From NCBI RefSeq assembly GCF_037975245.1, contig NC_092571.1:8346501-8410500 (forward strand): a DNA stretch of 64,000 nt, in the 5' to 3' direction. Both the position numbers and the translations under genes were made by a program. Source of the stretch: Apostichopus japonicus (Eukaryota > Echinodermata > Holothuroidea > Aspidochirotida > Stichopodidae). Below, piece by piece: positions 9,637 to 16,400 of this stretch (the stretch's first letter is position 1; each line of letters opens with the position of its first letter). A model generated the notes under the pieces. It worked only from the letters and a program-made list of their open reading frames with translations, was not told the DNA's origin and searched no databases.

Positions 9637-12281
9637 TCACCACCATCACCAGCACCAGCAGCAAAACCCTGTCTTACTTTGACCGGCTGGGAATGGAATC
9701 CATAATCTCCCAAATGTTAGCTAGGTTTCATTGCTTCTAATGTCAAGACCCTTTTTCAACTCACTCACGTACCACAGTAACTTAACAGACTTCACGATGA
9801 AGACGACGCAATATGTAAATTGGACAAACCTCACAGAAAAGTAGATGGAATGATCAATCACAAATGTAAATGATAAAAAAGTTAATAAAGAAGGGGGAGG
9901 GGAGTTTAATGGTATGATGTAAACAAAACTATATGGCACACACTAGACAGCTATCAAGAAATCTAGAAGTGTTAAAAGTTCACAATACCTTGAGAGTCCA
10001 CTCCTACCCCCATTTTCAACCCCCCTCCCCCTCCCCCAAAACATACACACTAGACAGGTATCAAGAAATCAAGAAGTGTTATAAGTAATTTATTCAAGGT
10101 CACAATACCTTGTGAGTCCACTCCCATCCCCACTTTCAACACCCCCTCCCCTTCCCCCTTCTAGGGATACTACTCGGTCTTTATCTTGCCTCACCTTGTC
10201 ACATAGGTGTATTGACCACGGAACTGGCTTGGGATGAGGCTAGCTGTCTCTGGATCTGATTGGTCAGCGAACTTTTCCTCCAGGAGAGACAGGAAGAGTT
10301 TACCGAATTCTTGGGCGTCCTATGGACAGACGTTTAATTCTCATTTAGATATATGCCATCAATATATGACATCAATGTTCAGGGATGTGCTGAAACTGGG
10401 CGGCACCGGGCGGCTGCGCCCAGCAGTTCTGAATGTCGCCCAGCACAAACAGTTTTTTAAACATTTCCACCCGGCACTTTTTTGATGATAATTTAACAAA
10501 TTTTACCATAACCAAAATCTGGGAGAATACATGGCACAGAATAGGAAAAATAGCACCACCTAAGCATACTTCATGTTCAAAATTTGTCCAGAGGGGAGGG
10601 GGTACCCCACCCATGAGATCCCTCTCCCAGGGTGTGGATCACACTACCGCACAATCTGCCCGGCACTCAAATAATCCTGAGCACATCCCTGAATGTTACT
10701 TAAATTTTCTTCTTTATCAACGGTCATATTTGTGAAGGGAAAGGGAGCATAAAGGGAAGCGGGTGGGGTGGGTGGTGGGAGAGTGGGAAGAGGGAGGTGG
10801 GAAGGGCAGGAGAGGCAGAAAGTGGAAAACTGTTTGCCTGCTCGATATAAGTGTAACAAACTGTTTTCTCAAATCCAGAGATATTTGCGGCGAATTATAC
10901 ATACACGAAAACATGTGCAGTTTTATGAGAAGCATTCCAATTTAAATCTGTAAAATTCATTATTTTCATAATTGCAAACTTTTCAAATTTCAAGCTCAAT
11001 TTCACCCTTTTCCTATGGGGTTTCGATGGAAACCTTTAGCTTTCCAGGCTGTGACAAATTTGAATAAAGGAAAATAAATCATTTTTTTTTTGTTGAAAGA
11101 GGTTAGCATCAAGATTTAAAAGTATCAATTATTGAACATTGATTCTTACTTGTTGTTGAGCGGCATCTAAGCCAAGTGATTGGACAAAGCTGGACGGATC
11201 CATATAACTGAAACAAGGGCAGAGATGTGAGCGTTATTGACTGTTAAATGGATTACTGATTGCAGACAATGTGGTTCTTATACATTGGCAAAGAAAAATA
11301 TAGTTGAAAATGGCATCTCAATATCTTTTTCTGAACTCAAGATATGGCTGCTTGAACATAATTATGACTGGGCTAAGCCCCTCAATTCTTCCAGGAAGTT
11401 GGATCGTGGTAGGAGTTCTGTGATGTCATAACTTCAGATGCTCTTTGCCAGCTCTATGTAGGCTATTTATAATCTTCCTTGGTCTTGTTCACCATTGAAA
11501 ACTGATACATATCTGGAATGTTGACCAGCTGTCAATGATGACCTCTGTGATACGACTTTTATCAAAATGCAACCATTTCTTTTATATATACATTTACCTT
11601 TTGTTTGAAAGATAAAATTAATGAGTTTCAACGACATTATGCACTAATGTTCTTTGCCCAGCCAGTTGGGACAGTTTTCTAATGCTAATACCACTCTTAA
11701 ATGTACTCCGATATCATGCTTCAAAGCACTCGTATTGACAGTACAAACAGTTCCTAACCTTTATCTGATTCTAATACCACTCTAAACTGTTCTCTCATAT
11801 CACGCTTCAAAGCATTCGTATTGACAGTACAAACAGTTCCTAAATTTTCTCTGATAGAAACATGCTATTCATACTGCTCATACTGACAATACGAGTGCTT
11901 CGAATCATGAAATGACAGTACAGTATAGCAAAAAATTGTCCTAACTGGGTGCATTGCAAGATGGGAACTTAAAGGGAATGTTTCACTCCAGAAAATGACT
12001 CCTATAGCAGTATTGGTTTTTTTTCTTTCTATCCTCTGGCTACCACAACTTGCCAAAAAGTAACCCTTTTTGGTAGAGAACACTGCTTTTAGTAGCAGTT
12101 TCATCAGTAGCAGATAAAGGGAAAAGTCAGAAAGTGAAATACTTTACAAGAATCATCACAAACCTCCTTTCACTGAACTGAAGCAATGCAAACAGAAGTT
12201 GCAGGTGACCGCAAACGCACGAGGGTTCGAGATCTTTCTCCGAGAGACTCGACCAGTCAAAACTGTCGTGACTGGTAAGGG
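375..12281 (-). CDS. USP48: USP48-like ubiquitin carboxyl-terminal hydrolase, partial (eight internal exons)
   Basis: This is the catalytic domain of a cysteine deubiquitinase that, by family, removes ubiquitin from proteins in the nucleus and cytoplasm. In order of transcription the exons are 12281-12164, 11207-11150, 10319-10195, 9162-9054, 7970-7837, 6514-6432, 1548-1357 and 467-375. They sum to 912 nt, all junctions are GT-AG, and each intron phase matches across its junction, so 304 codons read without a stop. Against human USP48 (recalled, not searched) the match is collinear: [67 protein letters not shown] and KNAYMLVY all have counterparts. Zinc-ribbon pairs CLRC and CDYC are intact. 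The catalytic Cys exon and N-terminus are missing upstream, and the DUSP-type and ubiquitin-like C-terminal parts lie beyond position 1. I see no frameshift or internal stop. Other USP paralogues are less likely because the exon-by-exon match to USP48 is close. Confidence 0.93.
468..1356 (-). other. USP48-like intron, 889 nt
   Basis: Phase-1 intron. About 690-925 is very AT-rich with many imperfect copies of ATTACATGACAT. Positions 1034-1356 are the 45-bp minisatellite described separately. No other gene is seen. Confidence 0.8.
731..925. repeat. AT-rich tandem repeat, ATTACATGACAT-like
   Basis: Repeated, irregular copies of ATTACATGACAT, ATTATATTACAT and close variants fill this stretch of the intron. 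The period is not constant. Confidence 0.7.
1034..1366 (-). repeat. 45-bp minisatellite spanning a coding-exon splice donor
   Basis: Units start (plus strand) at 1034, 1081, 1126, 1171, 1216, 1261, 1306 and 1351. Each is 45 bp except the first (47). Every unit opens with ACCTACCCA or a near copy, which on the gene strand is a donor-like TGGGTAGGT. The last partial unit runs into the exon at 1357 and supplies its real donor. On the minus strand the units from 1350 down to 1081 stay open in the exon's frame and encode 15-residue repeats such as [15 protein letters not shown]. Confidence 0.92.
1357..1548 (-). CDS. USP48: USP48-like exon with catalytic His box (SGHYVAH) and FND
   Basis: This 192-nt exon holds the C-terminal catalytic box of the protease. 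It encodes [20 protein letters not shown], then [20 protein letters not shown] and [20 protein letters not shown], ending DPL. The catalytic His is the His of SGHY (codon at 1472-1474), and the Asn/Asp of FND (codons at 1418-1423) supplies the third triad residue by family. The acceptor CCCACAG is good. The donor is CTGG followed by GTAGGT, at 1357/1356, in phase 1. It sits at the edge of a 45-bp minisatellite whose units copy the donor, so the exon may have alternative 3' ends that stay in frame. Confidence 0.94.
2631..3827. repeat. Three ~399-bp tandem units inside the element
   Basis: Units 2631-3028, 3029-3427 and 3428-3827 are nearly identical. Each contains the block AGGTCA-4-AGGTCA-5-AGGTCA-1-GGGTCA (2892-2925 in the first) and the block TGACCT-4-TGACCT (3029-3044). 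Later copies (3828, 4124) lose part of the unit and are about 296 bp. Confidence 0.88.
5064..5113. repeat. (CA)n/(CATA)n microsatellite
   Basis: A run of CA dinucleotides with an inner CATACATACATA patch, near the right end of the 3.1 kb element. Confidence 0.95.
5161..5355. repeat. Direct duplicate, copy 1 (interrupted)
   Basis: Together with 2042-2083 on the other side of the 3.1 kb element, this matches 5854-6085. Shared landmarks are CTGAACAGAAATAGCA, ATGATGATGACAACA, CAAATGGATCT and TTTGACTCGTCAC. The element therefore inserted into this copy. Confidence 0.8.
5521..5745. repeat. Perfect 37-bp inverted repeat with 151-bp purine-rich loop
   Basis: The arm 5521-5557 begins ACAGAATACAGACAGG and is exactly complementary to 5709-5745. 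The spacer is dominated by AG, AAAG and GGGA runs. The arms could form a long hairpin or be the ends of a foldback element; no target duplication was identified. Confidence 0.9.
5790..5820 (+). ncRNA. Hammerhead-ribozyme-like motif (candidate)
   Basis: CTGAAGA (5790-5796) matches the conserved CUGANGA core. GATCC (5798-5802) pairs perfectly with GGATC (5808-5812) as stem II around a 5-nt loop. GAAA follows (5813-5816), then TGTC, which would end in U and C17 at the cleavage site (after 5820). Stem I is weak: GCC (5786-5788) pairs with GGC (5822-5824) next to one mismatch. There is one extra A between the core and stem II. Stem III would be the self-complementary AUGU, as in ribozymes that work as dimers in Penelope-like retroelements. 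Activity is uncertain. Confidence 0.5.
5854..6085. repeat. Direct duplicate, copy 2 (uninterrupted, empty site)
   Basis: Matches 2042-2083 joined to 5161-5355 and shows the site as it was before the 3.1 kb insertion. It starts just after the hammerhead-like motif and ends with TTTGACTCGTCAC. Confidence 0.8.
6432..6514 (-). CDS. USP48: USP48-like exon: [20 protein letters not shown]
   Basis: This 83-nt exon has one split-codon base, 27 codons and one trailing base. It reads [20 protein letters not shown] followed by TPYVNLA. Human USP48 has [20 protein letters not shown] and EPYVEHKG. The acceptor is TTTACACAG and the donor GCAG followed by GTGAGA, in phase 1. The trailing G joins GT of the next exon to make Gly. 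It is flanked by a 1.3 kb intron upstream and the longest intron of the window (4.9 kb) downstream. Confidence 0.94.
6748..6830 (-). mobile_element. tRNA-derived SINE fragment
   Basis: On the minus strand TGGTAGAGTGGATAAG (6827-6812) resembles a tRNA A box and GGGTTCAATCACTC (6765-6752) a B box. They are about 60 nt apart, as in a tRNA. The arms do not form a convincing cloverleaf, so I read it as the head of a SINE, not a functional tRNA. A related fragment lies at 9682-9770. Confidence 0.55.
7190..7836 (-). repeat. Intronic repeat units copied from the 3' end of the adjacent exon
   Basis: Segments at 7691-7743, 7329-7376 and (partly) 7190-7225 repeat the last part of the exon at 7837-7970. 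The copy at 7691-7743 encodes the same [17 protein letters not shown] and carries its own donor, GTAAGG, which fits consensus better than the real GTATGG. Spacing is 146 bp from the exon to the first copy and 139 bp between the last two; a 205-bp MITE separates the middle pair. Half-units with TGAATATTCAGT alternate with these. Confidence 0.85.
7467..7671. mobile_element. Foldback MITE, copy 1, with 8-bp target duplication
   Basis: The element is 205 bp. It starts CAGCCAGTTGGGACAATTT and ends with the near complement ATAATTATCCC-type sequence finishing CCCAACTGGGT. It is flanked by GATGACGA at 7459-7466 and again at 7672-7679, an 8-bp target-site duplication as made by hAT transposases. Inner inverted segments (GTATTGACAGTAC and GTACTGACAATAC) make it largely foldback. 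It has no coding capacity. The same family occurs at 11659-11950. Confidence 0.82.
7837..7970 (-). CDS. USP48: USP48-like exon with second zinc-ribbon pair (CDYC)
   Basis: This 134-nt exon starts in phase 0 after TTTTAG and encodes [20 protein letters not shown], then [20 protein letters not shown], then FVYC. It matches human EEKLEGDNRYFCENCQSK and LPCTLNLQLMRFVFDR. CDYC completes the zinc ribbon. The donor GCAT followed by GTATGG is not ideal, but it leaves two bases (AT) that join G of the next exon to give Met in place of human Arg. The 3' third of this exon, with its donor, is repeated inside the downstream intron (see the repeat at 7190-7836). Confidence 0.93.
8287..8311. repeat. (ATTC)n microsatellite
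   Basis: Five tandem ATTC units followed by CTTTATTTG. Confidence 0.9.
8486..8700. repeat. (CCAC)n then (CATA)n compound microsatellite
   Basis: Pure CCAC units at 8486-8512 decay into CCCAACTAACCC and CACCCC blocks, then into CATACATA, CATATACA and related steps up to about 8700. Confidence 0.85.
9054..9162 (-). CDS. USP48: USP48-like exon with first zinc-ribbon pair (CLRC)
   Basis: This 109-nt exon carries one base of a split codon plus 36 codons. It begins [20 protein letters not shown] and ends DSCIGEFLK. Human USP48 has [20 protein letters not shown] at this site. The CxxC is the first half of the zinc ribbon in the USP 'fingers' region; the second half lies on the next exon. The acceptor is TTTTCAG and the donor CTCAAG followed by GTAAG, in phase 0. 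Confidence 0.94.
9264..9662. repeat. (CAY)n trinucleotide array, about 400 bp
   Basis: Interspersed CAC and CAT triplets with rare CAG and GTC, preceded by ATCA and GATGAT units. It reads as His, or as Asp/Gly or Val/Met on the other strand, in any frame. It is low-complexity sequence inside an intron, not a gene. Confidence 0.95.
9682..9770 (-). mobile_element. tRNA-like SINE fragment, second copy
   Basis: On the minus strand, AGCTAACATTTGGGAGAT followed by ATGGATTCCATTCCCAGCC parallels AGCTAGCATCTGGGTGGT and ATGGGTTCAATCACTCGC at 6748-6795. The B-box region is recognisable; the A-box half is poorly kept. Confidence 0.45.
9938..10140. repeat. Imperfect ~100-bp tandem duplication
   Basis: ACACACTAGACAG, ATCAAGAAATC, GAAGTGTTA, CACAATACCTTG and GAGTCCACTCC occur in the same order at 9938-10020 and 10045-10140. 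The second copy has a short insertion (AATTTATTCAAGG). Confidence 0.9.
10195..10319 (-). CDS. USP48: USP48-like exon: [15 protein letters not shown]...QYTYVT
   Basis: This 125-nt exon starts in phase 0 and ends in phase 2. It encodes [20 protein letters not shown] followed by a segment ending [11 protein letters not shown]. It matches human [20 protein letters not shown] and QQQFCGEYAYVT. The acceptor is CCATAG and the donor AAG followed by GTGAGG. The helix that carries DAQEF is part of the USP 'thumb' and positions the active site by family knowledge. The last two bases, AG, join A of the following exon to give Arg before the first zinc-binding Cys. Confidence 0.94.
10380..10691. mobile_element. 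MITE with CAGGGATGTGCT inverted ends
   Basis: The element is 312 bp. It begins CAGGGATGTGCTGA and ends GAGCACATCCCTG, a 12-bp perfect terminal inverted repeat. AATGTT flanks it on both sides (10374-10379 and 10692-10697), a 6-bp target duplication. The ends resemble short hAT-type elements, though those usually duplicate 8 bp. It has no coding capacity. Confidence 0.85.
10761..10779 (+). other. G-quadruplex motif
   Basis: GGGTGGGGTGGGTGGTGGG has four G-tracts with short loops (1, 1 and 4 nt). It lies in a purine-rich intron segment just past the MITE. Confidence 0.75.
11150..11207 (-). CDS. USP48: USP48-like exon: [19 protein letters not shown]
   Basis: This 58-nt exon supplies one base to finish the split codon, then 19 codons reading [19 protein letters not shown]. 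Human USP48 has YIDPSGFVKALGLDTGQQQ at the same place. The acceptor is TTTCAG and the donor is CAA followed by GTAAGA, in phase 0. The next exon begins with Asp-Ala-Gln-Glu-Phe, so the junction rebuilds the conserved QQDAQEF motif (the Gln/Asp 'QDAHEF' box of the USP fold). A very short exon like this is easily missed by gene finders; the exact phase match on both sides makes it secure. Confidence 0.93.
11208..12163 (-). other. USP48-like intron, 956 nt
   Basis: Contains the second MITE copy (11659-11950). The rest is unremarkable AT-rich sequence. Confidence 0.85.
11659..11950. mobile_element. Foldback MITE, copy 2, with internal duplication
   Basis: Same family as 7467-7671: it starts CAGCCAGTTGGGACAG and ends GTCCTAACTGGGT. 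It is 292 bp because a block of about 87 bp (CTAATACCACT... to ...GTTCCTAA) occurs twice. No clean target duplication was seen here. Confidence 0.8.
12164..12281 (-). CDS. USP48: USP48-like exon (first one seen): [11 protein letters not shown]...FALLQFSER
   Basis: This 118-nt exon enters in phase 1 (first two bases CC complete a codon) and leaves in phase 2. It encodes 38 whole codons, including [20 protein letters not shown], which aligns with the human [21 protein letters not shown] region just after the catalytic Cys segment. The acceptor is well supported: a C-rich pyrimidine tract followed by TTGCAG lies directly upstream on the minus strand. The donor is GAG followed by GTTTGT, weaker than consensus at +3 but the only one that keeps phase: AG joins T of the next exon to give Ser. 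Its upstream partner exon, which should carry the catalytic Cys, was not found with confidence in the remaining 1 kb before the N gap. Confidence 0.88.
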
Positions 12282-13316
12282 CTGCAAGGAGGGGAGCAGG
12301 GGGGGGGGGGCAGGAGAGAGAGTGAACAATGAAGCAGTGAGTAATAATAATGAATCTAATACAGTTTTCTGCAATGAGGGTAAAGCAGGACCAGTTTACG
12401 CCTTATCAAAACTAAAAGAGGAGACAATTCTCCCATTCCCCCCACCCTTGCCTTCATTTTGCAAGTGAAAGGGAAACAAATCTAGACTGTTTAAACTTCC
12501 TCTTGTGTAAACAACTTTTTGAGCTGACAATTTAATTTCCATTGTGTGTGTTCGCTGTCATGACAAAGGCATGTAGATGTCAATATATTTGCATGGTCTT
12601 TAGCTTTATAATACACTTCAAAAATAATGTTTTTTTCCCTATCGTTTGTTCACGATTGCATAAAGGCATAACAAATTCATATTTCCTTGTGTCAAGAATA
12701 AACAGTACATGTGAGTCCTCAAGCAATTTTTCATGTTCTGATGACTCAACCTGAGAACATGGAAAGCAGGATATCTCTAAGAAGGGAAGAAAAAAATAAA
12801 GTTTGAAAGAAGCTCTCACCCCAGAGTTGACCTTGAGGAATCCATTTGTATACTGCCTGTCTAATTTTCAAAGAATGGAACCAAACCTGTCAAGATCAAC
12901 AACAAACAAACAAACAATAAATATGCAAAGGGTCTTTAACATATTATTTTGTCATGAAAGTTATCAATGGCAGGATTATGGATTTTAAGATTTTAATTTG
13001 CTCAAAACAAGGTAAACACAGTCACTTCATAAAAAAAGTCAATTTTGTACAGAAAACTGTAAATTTATTTCCTGTCACTGCAAAGGAAGTTAATCTTGTA
13101 AAGTTATTTGGACTGTGTTTACACAGTATCTAGCAGAAGTGCAACCATATAATTCTGGAGAGAGGGGAAGGGGAGGGGGGGGCAGAATACAACACAAAAT
13201 CATAATGTACAGTACATTAGCATATTACATGCATGTGCAGTACAACCTTAATGATCAAACATTTTCAAAAGTGCTTCAATAGTTGCAAAATATAGCCCCA
13301 ATTTGCAACTAAAACC
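12282..13316 (-). other. Sequence between the first visible USP48-like exon and the gap
   Basis: Expected to be intron, possibly with the missing upstream exons. I searched the minus strand for the LTNLGATCYVNTFLQ-type catalytic segment and for a WFLNLELRQALY-type segment and found no convincing match apart from the weak candidate at 12820-12852. There is a purine-rich tract at 13158-13184. Confidence 0.6.
12820..12852 (-). other. Candidate 33-nt micro-exon (YTNGFLKVNSG), weak
   Basis: On the minus strand GGCAG is followed by 33 nt and then GTGAGA. The 33 nt read YTNGFLKVNSG, which resembles the human YVNTFLQVWF that directly follows the catalytic Cys. However, it ends in phase 0 while the next known exon needs phase 1. 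The expected WFLNLELRQALY-like segment is also absent between them. A further missed exon would be needed, so this is only a lead. Confidence 0.2.
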
Positions 13317-13416
13317 NNNNNNNNNNNNNNNNNNNNNNNNNNNNNNNNNNNNNNNNNNNNNNNNNNNNNNNNNNNNNNNNNNNNNNNNNNNNNNNNNNNN
13401 NNNNNNNNNNNNNNNN
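13317..13416. other. Assembly gap, exactly 100 N
   Basis: A run of 100 N, the usual placeholder for a gap of unknown size. The left side is single-copy intron-like sequence and the right side is satellite from its first base. The join is therefore not supported by sequence in this window. Confidence 0.98.
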
Positions 13417-16400
13417 CGATCAATCGAATGTGCGACACCGATAATTCGAATGTGCGACACCCATCAATCGAATGTTTGACACCGATCAATCGTATGTTAG
13501 GCACCGATCAATCGAATGTACTGCACCGATTAATCGAATGTTCGACATTGATCAATCGAATGTGCGGCACCCATCAATCGAATGTTCGACACCGATCAAT
13601 CGAATGTGCGGTACCGATCAATCGAATGTTCGACACCGATCAATCGAATGTGCGACACCCATTAATCGAATCTTCGATACCCATCAATCGTATGTTCGGC
13701 ATCGATTGATCGAATGTAATGTTCGCCACGGATCAATCGAATGTTCGACACCGATCATTCGAATGTGCGACAACTATTAATTAAATGTTCGGCACCGATC
13801 AATCGAATATGCAGCACAGATCAATCGCCTGTGCGGCACCGATCCATCGAATGTTCGACATTGATCAATCGAATGTTCGACACCGATCATTCGAATGTTC
13901 GACACCGATCATTCGAATTTGCAGCATTGATCAATCGAATTTTCGACACCGATCGATCGAATGTGCGACACCGATCAATCGAATTTGCGACACCCATCAA
14001 TCGAATGAGCGACACCGATTAATCGAATGTGTGACACCGATCAATCGTATGTTCGGCACCGATCAATCGAATGTGCTGCACCGATCAATCGAATGTTCGA
14101 CATTGATCAATCGAATGTAAGACACCGGTTAATCGAATGTTCGACACCGATCAATCAAATGTGCGGCACCGATTAATCGAATGTTCGACACGGACACCCA
14201 TCAATCGAATGTGCGACACCGATCAATCGAATGTTCGACACCGATCAATCGAATATGCAGCACCGATCAATCGCATATGCGGCACTGATCGATCGAGTGT
14301 TCGACACCGATCAATCTAATGTGCGACACAGATCAATCGAATGTGCGACACCCATGAATCGAATGTTCGACACCGATCATTCGAATGTGCAGCATTGATC
14401 AAACGAAATTTCGACACCGATCAATCGAATGTGCGACACCGATCAATCGAATGTGCGACACCTATTAATGGAATGTTCGGCACCGATCAATCGAATATGC
14501 AGCACCGATCAATCGAATGTGCGGCACCGATCAATCAAATGTTCGACATTGATCAATCGAATGTTCGACACCGATCAATCGAATGTTCGACACCGATCAA
14601 TCAAATGTGCGACACCCATCAATCGAATGTGCGGCACCGATCAATCGAATGAGCGACACCGATCATTCGAATGTGCGACACCATCAATCGAATGTTTGAC
14701 ACCGATCAATCGTATGTTAGGCACCGATCAATCGAATGTACTGCACCGATTAATCGAATGTTCGACATTGATCAATCGAATGTGCGGCACCCATCAATCG
14801 AATGTTCGACACCGATCAATCGAATGTGCGGCACCGATCAATCAAATGTTCGACATTGATCAATCGAATGTTCGACACCGATCAATCGAATGTTCGACAC
14901 CGATCAATCAAATGTGCGACACCGATCAATCGAATGTTCGGCACCGATAAATCGAATGTGCGACACCTATCAATGGAATGTGCAGCACCGACCAATCAAA
15001 TGTGCGGCACCGATCAATCGAATGTGCGACACCGATAATTCGAATGTGCGACACCCATCAATCGAATGCTCGACATTGATCATTCGAATGTGCGACACCC
15101 ATCAATCGAATGCTCGACACCGATCAATCGAATGTTCGACACCGATCCATCGAATGTGCGACAACGATCAATCGAATGTGCGACACCTATCAATCGAATG
15201 ATCGACACCGATTAATCTGATGTACGACACCGATCAATCGAATGTGCGGCATCGATCAATCGAATGTACGACACCTATCAATGGAATGTGCCTTACTCAT
15301 CAATCGAATGTTCGACACCGATTAATCGAATGTGCGGCACCGATCAAAGGAATGTTCGCACCCATCAATCGACTGTTCGACACCCATCAATCGTATGTTC
15401 GGCATCGATCGATCGAATGTTCGACACCGATCAATCGAATGTGCGACACCGATCAATCGTATGTTCGGCACTGATCAATCGAATGTGCGGAACCGATCCA
15501 TCGAATAATCGACATTGATCATTCGGTTGTTCGACACCGATCATTCGAATGTGCGACAACTATTAATTAAATGTTCGGCACCGATCAATCGAATATGCAG
15601 CACAGATCAATCGCCTGTGCGGCACCGATCCATCGAATGTTCGACATTGATCAATCGAATGTTCGACACCGATCATTCGAATGTTCGACACCGATCATTC
15701 GAATTTGCAGCATTGATCAATCGAATTTTCGACACCGATCGATCGAATGTGCGACACCGATCAATCGAATTTGCGACACCCATCAATCGAATGAGCGACA
15801 CCGATTAATCGAATGTGTGACACCGATCAATCGTATGTTCGGCACCGATCAATCGAATGTGCTGCACCGATCAATCGAATGTTCGACATTGATCAATCGA
15901 ATGTAAGACACCGGTTAATCGAATGTTCGACACCGATCAATCAAATGTGCGGCACCGATTAATCGAATGTTCGACACGGACACCCATCAATCGAATGTGC
16001 GACACCGATCAATCGAATGTTCGACACCGATCAATCGAATATGCAGCACCGATCAATCGCATATGCGGCACTGATCGATCGAGTGTTCGACACCGATCAA
16101 TCTAATGTGCGACACAGATCAATCGAATGTGCGACACCCATGAATCGAATGTTCGACACCGATCATTCGAATGTGCAGCATTGATCAAACGAAATTTCGA
16201 CACCGATCAATCGAATGTGCGACACCGATCAATCGAATGTGCGACACCTATTAATGGAATGTTCGGCACCGATCAATCGAATATGCAGCACCGATCAATC
16301 GAATGTGCGGCACCGATCAATCAAATGTTCGACATTGATCAATCGAATGTTCGACACCGATCAATCGAATGTTCGACACCGATCAATCAAATGTGCGACA

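Larger units (their letters stand above)
9163..10194 (-). other. USP48-like intron, 1032 nt
   Basis: Dominated by a 400-bp trinucleotide array (9264-9660). It is followed by a tRNA-like fragment (9682-9770) and a roughly 100-bp imperfect tandem duplication (9938-10140). No extra exon is seen. Confidence 0.85.
10320..11149 (-). other. USP48-like intron, 830 nt
   Basis: Contains a MITE (10380-10691) and a purine/G-rich stretch (10736-10825). No additional exon is seen. Confidence 0.85.

Noticed and set aside
9255-9713. Asp/Gly-rich or Val/Met-rich proteins on the minus strand
   Set aside because: Translation of a CAY trinucleotide microsatellite lying inside an intron.
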